A stretch of DNA of 64,000 bases from Clostridiales bacterium. GTDB lineage: Bacteria; Bacillota; Clostridia; Oscillospirales; Acutalibacteraceae. Position numbers and translations under genes: made by a program. This document shows positions 34,938 to 43,380 of the stretch, piece after piece (position 1 is the stretch's first letter; each line of letters starts with the position of its first letter). The DNA lies in assembly GCA_012839185.1 (NCBI GenBank), contig DUNU01000021.1, forward strand, positions 1-64,000, written 5' to 3'. The notes beneath the pieces were generated by a model. It was given only the letters and a program-made list of their open reading frames with translations. It did no database searches and had not been told where the DNA came from.

Positions 34938-35477
34938 TTATTTTTTTGCACATTCTATACCTTTTTGGAGTGCAAGACGATTTTTCTCCATAACAATCGG
35001 CTTTTTAGATGCAAACTTCTGCTCTAAATGTGCCGAAAATGCCTCTAAAGAAACAATACCGGTCTTTTCAATCAAAGCACCAAGCATAACAATATTCGCA
35101 GCTTTCGGACTTTCGATACTGTTTGCAATCTCATCGGCAGGAACTGCAACGGCGGTAATATCGGTACGGGCAATCTTACTTGTTACCCGGGAGGAATTAT
35201 AAATCAAAACTCCGCCGGCTGCCATGTTGTTAATAAAACTCTTGTAGCCCTGTTCATTAAGAGCAAGGAAAATATCGCAATTTTTAACAAGCGGTGAGAT
35301 AATATCGACATCATCAATTACGACGGTACATTTTGCTGAGCCGCCACGCTGTTCGGGACCGTATTCGGGAAGATAGGTTGCACATTTATCCTGAGCAACA
35401 GCGGTCTGTGCAAGCATAATACCCATACTCATAACACCTTGTCCGCCGGAGCCGGATATAACTATTGCTTTTTTCAT
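34938..35477 (-). CDS. 2-oxoacid:ferredoxin oxidoreductase, gamma subunit
   Basis: The gamma subunit of a KOR/VOR-type enzyme, 179 residues. It begins MKKAIVISGSGGQGVMSMG, the classic start, and has YLPEYGPEQRGGSAKC, which is conserved in these subunits. It handles CoA or interdomain transfer in the complex that oxidises 2-oxoacids to acyl-CoA, CO2 and reduced ferredoxin. The ATG at 35477 overlaps the beta-subunit stop by one base (TAATG). The frame is open further upstream, but only inside the neighbour. Confidence 0.92.
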   Translation of the reverse strand: MKKAIVISGSGGQGVMSMGIMLAQTAVAQDKCATYLPEYGPEQRGGSAKCTVVIDDVDIISPLVKNCDIFLALNEQGYKSFINNMAAGGVLIYNSSRVTSKIARTDITAVAVPADEIANSIESPKAANIVMLGALIEKTGIVSLEAFSAHLEQKFASKKPIVMEKNRLALQKGIECAKK

Positions 35478-36217
35478 TATGCATCTACCCCCTTGTCTTT
35501 GTATACGCCGGGTACGAAATACGGAATTGTATTTGTGTTCATATATTCCAATGAATCGAGCGGTGAAAGCTTCCAGTTTGTCGGGCAATTGGAAAGAAGC
35601 TCAATAAAGCAAAAACCCTTGCCTTCAAGCTGATAATTAAATGCCTTTTTAATTGCCTTCTTTGCATCCGTTACACCCTTCGGGCTGTTCAATGCAAAAC
35701 GAGCAACATAGTAGGGTGCTTCTAAAGTTGAGATAAGTTCGCACATTTTCAGCGGATAACCGGTTGTTGCAGGATCTCTTCCCTGCTTTGTGGTTGTGGT
35801 TTTCTGACCAATCAATGTGGTCGGAGCCATCTGACCGCCCGTCATGCCGTAAGTCTGGTTATTGAGGAAAAATACTGTAAAATTCTCTCCACGATTGGCA
35901 GCAGACATAATTTCAGCAAGACCTATCGCAGCTAAATCACCGTCACCCTGATAAGCAAAAACCAGTCTTTCGGGATTTACTCTTTTATAGCCGGTAGCAA
36001 CCGCGGGTGCACGCCCGTGTGCAGATGCTATCATGTCGCCTCTCCAATATTTAAGGTTAAGCGTTGAACATCCGACAGGCAAAACATGAAAAACATTGTC
36101 AACTTGATCAATTTCACCTATTACATCAGCAATAAGGCGAGTTGCCAACCCATGAAGACAACCGGAACAATATCCACTCTGAATGGGTAATAAATTAGCG
36201 GGTTTCTTATATTCCAT
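35477..36217 (-). CDS. 2-oxoacid:ferredoxin oxidoreductase, beta (TPP) subunit
   Basis: A 246-residue thiamine diphosphate-binding subunit. The start SGYCSGCLHGLATRLIAD has the Cys pair of KOR/VOR beta subunits. The segment HGRAPAVATGYKRVNPERLVFAYQGDGDLAAIGLAE contains the TPP motif (GDGD). FFLNNQTYGMTGGQMAPTT is also typical. It sits between the alpha and gamma genes with one-base overlaps, so the subunits are made in fixed ratio. Confidence 0.93.
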   Translation of the reverse strand: MEYKKPANLLPIQSGYCSGCLHGLATRLIADVIGEIDQVDNVFHVLPVGCSTLNLKYWRGDMIASAHGRAPAVATGYKRVNPERLVFAYQGDGDLAAIGLAEIMSAANRGENFTVFFLNNQTYGMTGGQMAPTTLIGQKTTTTKQGRDPATTGYPLKMCELISTLEAPYYVARFALNSPKGVTDAKKAIKKAFNYQLEGKGFCFIELLSNCPTNWKLSPLDSLEYMNTNTIPYFVPGVYKDKGVDA

Positions 36218-37290
36218 TATGCATTACCCCCATCTATAATTTTCTTAATAGCATTATATGTATCGCTGTCGTCAAGTAAAATTCCGCCACATCTTCCGTA
36301 TTCATAAATCGGTGCACGTTCCTTTACTCCCAATGCAATATCATCACGCATCTGAGCAGGAATTGCAAGTTCAATATCAACAATCCCTTTTACCTGTTCA
36401 TAGTTAAGTTTTTCAAAACTCTTTTTCGGGAAGGGATTTAACGTAATTGGGCGAATCATACCAATCTTATAACCTTCCTGACGAAGATTAATTATAGCTT
36501 CTTTTGCTACACGAGCGGCAATACCGTAAGCACATACGACATATTCCGCATCCTCAAGCATAAACTCTTCGACCTTTACATCATTCTCTGCCCAGGAATC
36601 ATATAGTTTGACATCCTGTTTGTTAAGGTTTTCAAGAATAATTTCCGGATAAATCGGCGTAATAGTGCGTGGTCCCCTTGTTTCGTCTTCATAGCGGCGA
36701 AGATTGATTTTCATCGTTTCCTTGCCGGTAACTTCTTTCATCGGAGGAAGTTCGACCTGCTCCATAATTGCACCAAGACAGCCGTCAATAAGCATAAATA
36801 CCGGTCTTTTGTCTCGTTCTGCATATTCAAAAGCATCATATGCGAGATCAACCGCTTCCTGAATTGTAGCAGGAGCAAATACCATCAACTTAAATCCGCC
36901 ATGACCTAAAGCCTTTGTCGCTTGTAAATAATCCTGTTGTGCAGGCTGGATTGAGCCAAGACCGGGACCGCCACGGCTTACATTAACAATAAAAGCGGGT
37001 AAACTCGCAGAAACTAAATATGAAATACCCTCAGCTTTTAAGCTAATACCTGGACCTGATGACGATGTCATTGCTCTTGCTCCGCCAGCTGACGCACCGT
37101 AAACCATGTTTACAGAGGCAACTTCGGATTCTCCTTGAACATATGCACCGCCGACTTCGAGAAGTCGGGAGGACAAGTATTCAGGAATTTCATTTTGAGG
37201 AGTAATCGGATAACCGGCGAAAAATCGACAGCCGCCACGAACAGCCGCTTCAGCTATTGCTTCGCATCCTTGCATAAGTATCTTTGCCAT
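36217..37290 (-). CDS. vorB: 2-oxoacid:ferredoxin oxidoreductase, alpha subunit (VorB-like)
   Basis: The 357-residue alpha subunit. It opens GCEAIAEAAVRGGCRFFAGYPITPQNEIPEY, then SEVASVNMVYGASAGGARAMTSSSGPGISLKAEG, both characteristic. It reads best as the 3-methyl-2-oxobutanoate (branched-chain 2-oxoacid) type, which in clostridia often carries this gene order, though a 2-oxoglutarate preference cannot be excluded from sequence. The enzyme would link amino-acid fermentation to ferredoxin reduction. The ATG lies 4 bases after the ferredoxin gene, following GGAGTGA. Confidence 0.9.
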   Translation of the reverse strand: MAKILMQGCEAIAEAAVRGGCRFFAGYPITPQNEIPEYLSSRLLEVGGAYVQGESEVASVNMVYGASAGGARAMTSSSGPGISLKAEGISYLVSASLPAFIVNVSRGGPGLGSIQPAQQDYLQATKALGHGGFKLMVFAPATIQEAVDLAYDAFEYAERDKRPVFMLIDGCLGAIMEQVELPPMKEVTGKETMKINLRRYEDETRGPRTITPIYPEIILENLNKQDVKLYDSWAENDVKVEEFMLEDAEYVVCAYGIAARVAKEAIINLRQEGYKIGMIRPITLNPFPKKSFEKLNYEQVKGIVDIELAIPAQMRDDIALGVKERAPIYEYGRCGGILLDDSDTYNAIKKIIDGGNA

Positions 37291-37294
37291 TTTA

Positions 37295-37495
37295 TCACTC
37301 CTTAGTTATTTCTATTGCTGCGTCGGGACACATTAAAGCACAAATACCACAAGATATACAGGCACTTTCATCTGTCAATATGGGATAAAAATGTCCTTTC
37401 TTGCTTCGTTCGGTTCCCATTTCGAGAATATGCTTAGGACAGAACTTAATACAGTAACTGCACCCCTTACAGAGCATATCATTTATTTTTACCAT
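37295..37495 (-). CDS. 2[4Fe-4S] ferredoxin subunit of the oxidoreductase
   Basis: A 66-residue ferredoxin with two complete clusters: CKGCSYCIKFCP and CISCGICALMCP. It is the delta subunit that accepts electrons from the TPP site. The ATG at 37495 follows AGAGGTGA; an in-frame ATG three codons earlier overlaps that site. It is the first gene of the four-gene operon. Confidence 0.92.
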   Translation of the reverse strand: MVKINDMLCKGCSYCIKFCPKHILEMGTERSKKGHFYPILTDESACISCGICALMCPDAAIEITKE

Positions 37496-37525
37496 ACACA
37501 TCACCTCTGAATGTTATCTTTCTAT

Positions 37526-37554
37526 ATTATACTACATGCAACAAAAAAAATCAA
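37526..37554 (-). promoter_or_regulatory. Promoter of the vor/kor operon
   Basis: On the minus strand TTGATT (37554-37549) and TATAAT (37531-37526) are 17 bases apart, about 30 bases before the ferredoxin ATG. Confidence 0.72.
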
Positions 37555-37575
37555 TGTTTTTTTACATGAGAATGT

Positions 37576-37605
37576 AAAAAAGCCGACTCAAAAGTCAGCT
37601 TTTTT
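37576..37605 (-). terminator. Terminator of the cohesin protein gene
   Basis: On the minus strand a GCTGACT / AGTCGGC stem (one mismatch) flanked by A6 and T6 forms a compact hairpin ending in TTTTTT. Confidence 0.8.
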
Positions 37606-37636
37606 AGCGATTCACTATCTGTTAAAATAGTTTATC

Positions 37637-38323
37637 TTATTTGCTCTTCTTAGAAGCTACGAATGCAGCACCAGCAAGAACTACGAGACCGGCAACAATA
37701 GCCATAGAAGCATTTGTACCTGTAGCAGGAGTCTTGTCAACTTTGCCTGTGCCCTTTTCAGGAGCAGCGGTGGGAGCAGCAGTAGGAGCAGCGGTGGGAG
37801 CAGCAGTAGGAGCATCAGTAGCCTTTTCGCCAATTGTTACAACGCAACCTGTAGCAGCAAAATCCTTCTTAGCTTCATCAACGTCAAAGAATTCGAACTT
37901 TTCGCCGCCAACGAAGTCAAACTTAGCTTCGCCTTCAGCAATTGCTTCGAAAGTAGCTGTGAAGCATGCATAAGAATCTAATTCAAAAGCATTGGCACTC
38001 ATACCACCAAAAATGATATAGCCTTCTTCACTCTTTGCACCTTCGATTGTTCCTTCAAGACCGCCATCTCTTGCGGATACCTTAGTGATATCGCCAACCA
38101 TCTTTACAAGAGTTGCATCATACTTAACGTCATGCTGGAATGCAGCGATCTGTTCAGCATTGAAGTTGGAAACAGCAACTGTAATTGTGAAAGTATCACC
38201 AACAGCAACATTAGCCTTATCAGATGTGATTGTTGCAGCACCTGCTGCGAAAGCAGAAAGAGCCATGGTAGCAACAAGAGCAAGAGCTACTACGAAAGTA
38301 AGAACAGTTTTAGCAAGTTTCAT
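37637..38323 (-). CDS. Wall-anchored cohesin-domain protein
   Basis: A 228-residue surface protein. Residues 1-27 are a signal peptide; about 30-165 form a cohesin-type beta-sandwich (KANVAVGDTFTITVAVSNF, FQHDVKYDATLVKMVG, YIIFGGMSANAF, FTATFEAIAEGEAKFDF). Residues 171-188 are a Pro-Thr-Ala linker with four PTAAP repeats. The end carries TPATG, a hydrophobic stretch (MAIVAGLVVLAGAAFVA) and SKKSK, a variant LPxTG sorting signal. A single cohesin anchored to the wall would display a dockerin protein on the cell surface. A dockerin-bearing LRR protein is encoded next, upstream on the same strand. Its codon use is Ala/Thr-rich, suggesting high expression. Confidence 0.83.
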   Translation of the reverse strand: MKLAKTVLTFVVALALVATMALSAFAAGAATITSDKANVAVGDTFTITVAVSNFNAEQIAAFQHDVKYDATLVKMVGDITKVSARDGGLEGTIEGAKSEEGYIIFGGMSANAFELDSYACFTATFEAIAEGEAKFDFVGGEKFEFFDVDEAKKDFAATGCVVTIGEKATDAPTAAPTAAPTAAPTAAPEKGTGKVDKTPATGTNASMAIVAGLVVLAGAAFVASKKSK

Positions 38324-38352
38324 TTTTAGAACCTTCCTTTAATAAAATGTTA

Positions 38353-38378
38353 TATAGTGAACCGCCGGGTTCATTATA
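38353..38378 (-). promoter_or_regulatory. 5'-leader hairpin of the cohesin protein gene
   Basis: An almost perfect inverted repeat (TATA-x-TGAACC, CGGC loop, GGTTCA-x-TATA) lies in the leader between the promoter and the ATG. It may stabilise the mRNA or be a binding site. Confidence 0.5.
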
Positions 38379-38417
38379 TCCGCAAAGCAATGCACTTTAA
38401 TCATTACTTACTTTGTG

Positions 38418-38446
38418 ATTATAGCACATCAAAGAGGTTTTGTCAA
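38418..38446 (-). promoter_or_regulatory. Consensus promoter of the cohesin protein gene
   Basis: On the minus strand TTGACA (38446-38441) and TATAAT (38423-38418) are 17 bases apart: a perfect consensus, with a leader of nearly 90 bases. Confidence 0.82.
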
Positions 38447-38540
38447 TACCCAATTCAATATTTGAGAAATAAAAGTTACAAGTATTAACAAATATAATTT
38501 TGGTTAATTCATACAAAGTCCGTTAAAATAACTGTTGCAA

Positions 38541-38700
38541 TTAACCCATGAGTCCGCCGAGCATTCCGCCGACTGTATCCATGATACCGCCCATATCAAA
38601 TCCGCCGAGCATTCCGCCGACCGTATCCATGATACCGCCTAAATCCATTCCGCCGACTAAGCCGCCTATTGTATCAGCTACTCCTCCCAACTTGTCACCA
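38541..38700 (-). repeat. Tandem DNA repeat coding the Gly-rich tail
   Basis: A unit of about 54 bases recurs, encoding repeats of the pattern MDTVGGMLGG-x-D-M/L-GGI. It is an internal coding repeat, not a CRISPR. Confidence 0.7.
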
Positions 38701-40682
38701 ATACCGGCTAAATCAAGTCCGCCACCTTCTTCTGAAGGCTTTTCTTCGGGCTGAGTTGTTTCTTCAGCGGGTTTCTGTGCGGGAACAGATACAGGCGGGA
38801 ATTCCACACCTTCTGGATAATAATCGAAGTTTGTATAAATAGCTGTATCAATTCTCTTGGCTGTGCCGGGCTTATCACTGTCTTTCTTGGAATGAACCTT
38901 AATATTGTTTACTTTACCGAATACTTCAAAGAGATAACCGGAAATCATAGTAAGGTCAACAAAGCCGCCGTTGGCGATGAGAAGATTACAGTCAATCTTA
39001 CAGCCGGAGTAATTTACGTTAAAGTCAAATTCCGTGCAGGATGAATCATACCAGACGGATTCTTCCTTATGAAGGATTTCAATGAAATCTTCTTTTGCAA
39101 GTACGGGGAATACCAGACCTGTAAAAGACTGATTGTCAACTACATCAAGTTCATCATTAAACTCAATAGTAATGTGATAGAATTTATGGTCATCAGAAAG
39201 AACGCACTTTGCATCCTTGATAATAGCACTGTTTACAAGGTCACACTCATAAATCTTATCAATAGCTTCTTCCGTATCCTGTTTAAGATCAAAAGTCGGA
39301 GCTTTTGATTCTTTGGTGAGTTTTGTCTTGAAAGGATTATTCAAGAATGATCTGAACCATGCGGGAGCAATGTTTACATCGTCAATTTTCTGATACTCTT
39401 TAAGGTGATAACCGCCCTGTTTCCTTATCGTAAAACGAACTGCTTCGGCATAAGCCATAAGAATTTCAAAATCAGTAGTGGGCATCAGAAGGAGATCTTC
39501 GCTTGTAAAAGAATCAAGACACAAAGCAATGCGGAGAACGTGACGGGCATCAGTTACTTCAACCTTTGCACTGCTGTTTAAGTCGGCAGCAACAAAGTTT
39601 TCTTCGGATTCGGGGTCATCAAGTTTAAGAGCATAACGAAGAGCCTTTCTTGCGTCAGTAACCTTGACTTCACCGTTTAAGTCAACGTCACCGGGAAGAG
39701 CAAGCTTATGCAAGGTAAGACCGTTCTTTTCTGCATATTCAAGAGCATAAGAATCGTCCCAAGTGTAGATTTCCGCATATTTATCGTTATTATTGTCATT
39801 AAACAGGAAGAACGCTTTTTCACCGATATTGGTAACACTGATAGGAACACGTACGGAATTAATCTTTCTTGCACCCTCGAAGCAATATGCACCGATTGAC
39901 TTTACGGTATTAGGAACATAAACAAATTCATCATCACCCAAATACTTTATAAGGTATGTACCGACAATAACAAATTCGCCACCGTAATTGTTAAGCCATG
40001 CGGTATTTGCAAATGCATCACGACCTACATACTCAAGAGGAGCCTTAATTATGACTTCTGCAAGGTTTGTGCAATTATTGAAAGCCTTGTTGTAAATCTT
40101 TGTTGTTCTCTTGGGAATAACAACGGATTTAATCTCTTTATGACCTTCAAATACGCCTTCTGCAATAACGTCAACAGTCATCGGGATGATGATTTCTTCA
40201 GCATTGCCCTTATAACCGACGAGATAGTTAAGTCCCTTGGGAGTTGATGCAAAGACGAAATCTGACGGATAATCCGCAAACCATTTTGTATCATCAAAAA
40301 CCCTTGCACCGACATATTTTATTTCGCCGTTAAAGATAACTGTCTGAAGAGCTGTGCAGCCTTCAAAGGCATAGGCATTGATTTCGGTAACACTCGCGGG
40401 AATGCTGACCAATGTCATCGCTGAGCTATTGGCAAACGCCTTTACTCCGATAGCAATAACATTACATTCAACACCGTCGATATTTACTTTATCAAGAATC
40501 TGACATTCGCCGTAAATATTGGCAGCTTCAACTCTTGCCAGATTTCCGCCGACGTTTGCATAGGTAACACCGTCAACGGTTACTCTTCCGCCATCGGCAA
40601 AAGCGGTTATAAAACCAATGCTCATAACCATAACTATTGCCAAGATAGCAGAGAGCAATCTCAGTCCTGTTTTCTTTTTCAT
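38541..40682 (-). CDS. Secreted BspA-type LRR protein with dockerin and Gly-rich tail
   Basis: A 713-residue exported multidomain protein. The ATG at 40682 lies after AGGAGGAACT; a signal peptide (LRLLSAILAIVMVMSIGFITAFA) follows. Residues of about 35-325 are BspA-like leucine-rich repeats (LVSIPASVTEINAYAFEGC and VVIPKRTTKIYNKAFNNC), often used for binding host or polysaccharide. About 331-393 form a type I dockerin with two calcium loops (GDVDLNGEVKVTDARKALR and ADLNSSAKVEVTDARHVLR). A region of about 230 residues without a known fold follows, then an acidic Pro/Glu linker and a repeating Gly-Met tail. It could dock on the cohesin protein encoded just downstream. Confidence 0.88.
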   Translation of the reverse strand: MKKKTGLRLLSAILAIVMVMSIGFITAFADGGRVTVDGVTYANVGGNLARVEAANIYGECQILDKVNIDGVECNVIAIGVKAFANSSAMTLVSIPASVTEINAYAFEGCTALQTVIFNGEIKYVGARVFDDTKWFADYPSDFVFASTPKGLNYLVGYKGNAEEIIIPMTVDVIAEGVFEGHKEIKSVVIPKRTTKIYNKAFNNCTNLAEVIIKAPLEYVGRDAFANTAWLNNYGGEFVIVGTYLIKYLGDDEFVYVPNTVKSIGAYCFEGARKINSVRVPISVTNIGEKAFFLFNDNNNDKYAEIYTWDDSYALEYAEKNGLTLHKLALPGDVDLNGEVKVTDARKALRYALKLDDPESEENFVAADLNSSAKVEVTDARHVLRIALCLDSFTSEDLLLMPTTDFEILMAYAEAVRFTIRKQGGYHLKEYQKIDDVNIAPAWFRSFLNNPFKTKLTKESKAPTFDLKQDTEEAIDKIYECDLVNSAIIKDAKCVLSDDHKFYHITIEFNDELDVVDNQSFTGLVFPVLAKEDFIEILHKEESVWYDSSCTEFDFNVNYSGCKIDCNLLIANGGFVDLTMISGYLFEVFGKVNNIKVHSKKDSDKPGTAKRIDTAIYTNFDYYPEGVEFPPVSVPAQKPAEETTQPEEKPSEEGGGLDLAGIGDKLGGVADTIGGLVGGMDLGGIMDTVGGMLGGFDMGGIMDTVGGMLGGLMG

Positions 40683-40731
40683 TGTAGTTCCTCCTAAATT
40701 ATCGGATACTTTCCTAACTTTATACATAGCC

Positions 40732-40760
40732 ATTATATATTAAATTTTACATATTGTCAA
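40732..40760 (-). promoter_or_regulatory. Promoter of the LRR-dockerin gene
   Basis: On the minus strand TTGACA (40760-40755) and TATAAT (40737-40732) are 17 bases apart, about 50 bases before the ATG. Confidence 0.82.
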
Positions 40761-40779
40761 TAGAAAATTTCGAGATAAC

Positions 40780-42348
40780 TTATCTTTTGAGCAAAAAATT
40801 AACTTTATTCCGTAAATTAAGCAACCACATATCATCGTGCGGGTATTTATTAAAATCCAAACCGCGAGGCAAAAGTTCATCTATTTCATATTTTGTCATC
40901 CGCTTTTCAAGAAGCTTCAATGCCTCGTAGTCATCAAGCATATCCCGAACTTGCTTTAAACGAATTGACGGATATGCCTTCCCGTTTTCTCCGGGATATA
41001 CGACAAAACCGTCTCCTGCCGGAAATTTTCCGCCTGCGGTAGTATTTTCATAAGGGTTAATTTCTTCTTTAGACAGCTGAGTATACCAAAAATTATATCC
41101 CCAATGCAAGAAACCGACACAGTTATATTTGTACATGCAAGTGCCGAAAAATCTTGTGCGTAACGACGGATGAAAAATAAATCTGTTTGAATAATTGCCG
41201 TGATTGGGACCACAACAATAATAAATCCAGCGTTCAATATTTATTCCGTCAAATTTGTGGAATGCTTCTTCTCCGGGAATCGGTATCTGAACCAATTTTT
41301 TAGCAAAAAAGGCTCGCTCAGAAAGTGCATCAATGTGCTTATATTTACTTATAAGCGGACGAAGACTTCTGTGAGCCCGCGTATATGAAGTCAAATCCTT
41401 AAAACCCGGCTCGTCGGACACATGGAAATATGCTCTGTCGGCTAAATTGCGTTTTTTAATATACTCATGCATCGCGGGAATAAACTGAAGAAGGAAACTT
41501 CTGTATGCAATTCCCGATGCCTTTGTCTCCCATCCGAAAAGCCGAACATATTCACCGTCTTTTTTGCCCATAATCTTCGGAGCAAACTTTGCACCCCATT
41601 GACTGAACAAATGAGAGAACTCAAAATATTTTATCCCGTATTTGTCGCAAAGAGCAATCCAGCGGTCAAGTTTGTCAAAATTAAAATGATACTTCTTATT
41701 CACCTTTTCGACATCAACCAGCTGAACGGTAGGACGCTCGCTTCCCGGCTCAGTGTCAAGCGGAGGAGTAAAAAGCGGAGTTAAAATCATTGTCTGACCG
41801 TGTTTTGCGGCACATTCAATAAAGTTTTCAATTATACCCCAATGTTCCTCCGAAAACACGGGAACATCATAATGCGTTGCAAGACAATCGGAGTGAAACC
41901 AGCTTGTATAAATGAAAGTGCGTTCCGGTTTTTCGCAGTCATAAATTGTTACACTCGTCTTTTCTGTCTTGCCGTTTACCGTAATTTCAATATTATATTC
42001 ACCCGCAACATCGCTCTGAACCTCAAACCAAAGCGTATTCCAACCGCTGTTTTTAACGTGATAGTCTCCGTCGCTTATCGGAATAAGCGGGTCAGGATAA
42101 AGTCCCGGCTTCCCGCCGTTAATGATAAAATCATCGTCCCCCTGCTTTGTCTCAATCGGTACGTGTTCTACTGCGTAAACTGTAATTTTCAGTTCTTCGG
42201 GAGCGACAATTTTCAGATTTGACTTCCCCGCATCGCAAAAATATGCAAATTGAAATGAAACCGGTTCATTCAATATTGATGTAAATTTGTTTATCTGTGC
42301 CGTCGGTTCTTCGTGCAACAGCACCTTTGAAAGTGATGAAAGTATCAT
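40780..42348 (-). CDS. DUF4091 glycosidase-like protein
   Basis: A 522-residue protein with an N-terminal beta-sandwich (VSFQFAYFCDAGKSNLKIVAP and GEYNIEITVNGKTEKTSVT), a central barrel-like region (DRAYFHVSDEPGFKDLTSYTRAH, with candidate acidic catalytic residues) and a C-terminal DUF4091 domain (YPGENGKAYPSIRLKQVRDM-LDDYEAL). This architecture is common in gut anaerobes and is thought to act on sugars, but no substrate is known to me. It has no signal peptide. AGGAGA precedes the ATG. Confidence 0.82.
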   Translation of the reverse strand: MILSSLSKVLLHEEPTAQINKFTSILNEPVSFQFAYFCDAGKSNLKIVAPEELKITVYAVEHVPIETKQGDDDFIINGGKPGLYPDPLIPISDGDYHVKNSGWNTLWFEVQSDVAGEYNIEITVNGKTEKTSVTIYDCEKPERTFIYTSWFHSDCLATHYDVPVFSEEHWGIIENFIECAAKHGQTMILTPLFTPPLDTEPGSERPTVQLVDVEKVNKKYHFNFDKLDRWIALCDKYGIKYFEFSHLFSQWGAKFAPKIMGKKDGEYVRLFGWETKASGIAYRSFLLQFIPAMHEYIKKRNLADRAYFHVSDEPGFKDLTSYTRAHRSLRPLISKYKHIDALSERAFFAKKLVQIPIPGEEAFHKFDGINIERWIYYCCGPNHGNYSNRFIFHPSLRTRFFGTCMYKYNCVGFLHWGYNFWYTQLSKEEINPYENTTAGGKFPAGDGFVVYPGENGKAYPSIRLKQVRDMLDDYEALKLLEKRMTKYEIDELLPRGLDFNKYPHDDMWLLNLRNKVNFLLKR

Positions 42349-42392
42349 ATTCTTCTCCTTATCTCATATTCTTATGCTATACATTTTTTCTC

Positions 42393-42406
42393 CATTTTGC
42401 AAAATG
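42393..42406. other. Perfect 14-base palindrome
   Basis: CATTTTGCAAAATG abuts the stop codon of the TIR gene and lies just upstream of the DUF4091 gene. It could be an operator for the latter or part of a weak terminator. Confidence 0.35.
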
Positions 42407-43192
42407 CTACTTAAGTAAGTCATTAAAATCTATGGGATAGCCCGATGAGTGTAATTCTTTTGCAATTTCAGTTTTCCAAGCACCATTAAGGTCATAATTT
42501 ACATAAACAATTCCTGAAATATCATTTGGTTTTTCAACATTATCTTTAACAAGTGCAACTACTTTTTTCCTACCTAATTTGCCGATTAAATAGCCATGTT
42601 CAAATACAACATTTTGTCTTGCTCTAAATTTAGCTTCAAAATGCTCGTTTGCCAATCCACCTTTGTCACATGGAGTGTATAACACAATGCCAAAACCAAC
42701 ATTTGAATACCGTTCTATTTTTTCTATAATAGTATCCCCACCGCTTGACTGCTCATGTAAAATAATTGGGTTTAATTTTAGTTTCTCAATAAATCTTGCA
42801 ACTTCATTTTTTATGCCGTCATCACGACCATGAACAATAAAAATATTGCTATCATCAATTAATGAATTCTTCTGTTCAATTACCGGTAAAGAAAAAACCT
42901 TCTCATATTTCTCCCTGTTGGCACTTATATCTTCAAGAATATTATCCATCTTTTTCATATTATATGTTAATTCCTCATAAAAATGGGAGTTGATAAGTGA
43001 GCTAATATTACGATTGTACCAATTATGTATTTCTTTACAACAATACTCAAAAACATCAAAAGATAAGCAATCTTTATTAAAATTATCTTTTAGTTTTTCA
43101 ATTATAACATTAATACTTGGTTCTTTCCATAACAGTGCCATGCTTTCTATGATAGATAAAATCTCAATTTTTAGTATCGCATAACTTTTCAT
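42407..43192 (-). CDS. CAP12-type TIR-domain protein (probable NAD-cleaving defence effector)
   Basis: A 261-residue protein whose C-terminal half (about 115-261) is a TIR-like domain of the CAP12/PCTIR group: NIFIVHGRDDGIKNEVARFI, then ILHEQSSGGDTIIEKIE, FGIVLYTPCDKGG, RARQNVVFEHGYLIGKLGRK. The Glu in HEQ and the following acidic residues fit the NAD-hydrolysing TIR site. The N-terminal 110 residues are helical and unrecognised; they may sense a signal or a phage product. Family members kill or stall infected cells by NAD depletion. No cyclase, SLOG or Thoeris partner lies nearby. The gene is AT-rich. The ATG at 43192 follows GGAG; a TTG just before it is also possible. Confidence 0.87.
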   Translation of the reverse strand: MKSYAILKIEILSIIESMALLWKEPSINVIIEKLKDNFNKDCLSFDVFEYCCKEIHNWYNRNISSLINSHFYEELTYNMKKMDNILEDISANREKYEKVFSLPVIEQKNSLIDDSNIFIVHGRDDGIKNEVARFIEKLKLNPIILHEQSSGGDTIIEKIERYSNVGFGIVLYTPCDKGGLANEHFEAKFRARQNVVFEHGYLIGKLGRKKVVALVKDNVEKPNDISGIVYVNYDLNGAWKTEIAKELHSSGYPIDFNDLLK

Positions 43193-43380
43193 CAATTTCT
43201 CCTAATAACACACAAAAGTTTTATAATTATCACTATCTGTCTTGCTAAGTTTTAGAAAACTAATTACATCAGTAATGTTTTAATGGGTTGCTTAGTTAAT
43301 GGTAAGAGTATTTATTACTTAATTTTATTTTAATAATTCACAATTTATAAATATGTTTATGTTTTTCCCTAAATTTTTCA

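Noticed and set aside
37768-37815. Short direct repeats suggesting a CRISPR or satellite
   Set aside because: They encode the PTAAP linker of the cohesin protein in frame and have no spacers.
38541-38700. Tandem 54-base repeats suggesting a CRISPR array
   Set aside because: They encode the Gly-Met tail in frame; no variable spacers or cas genes.
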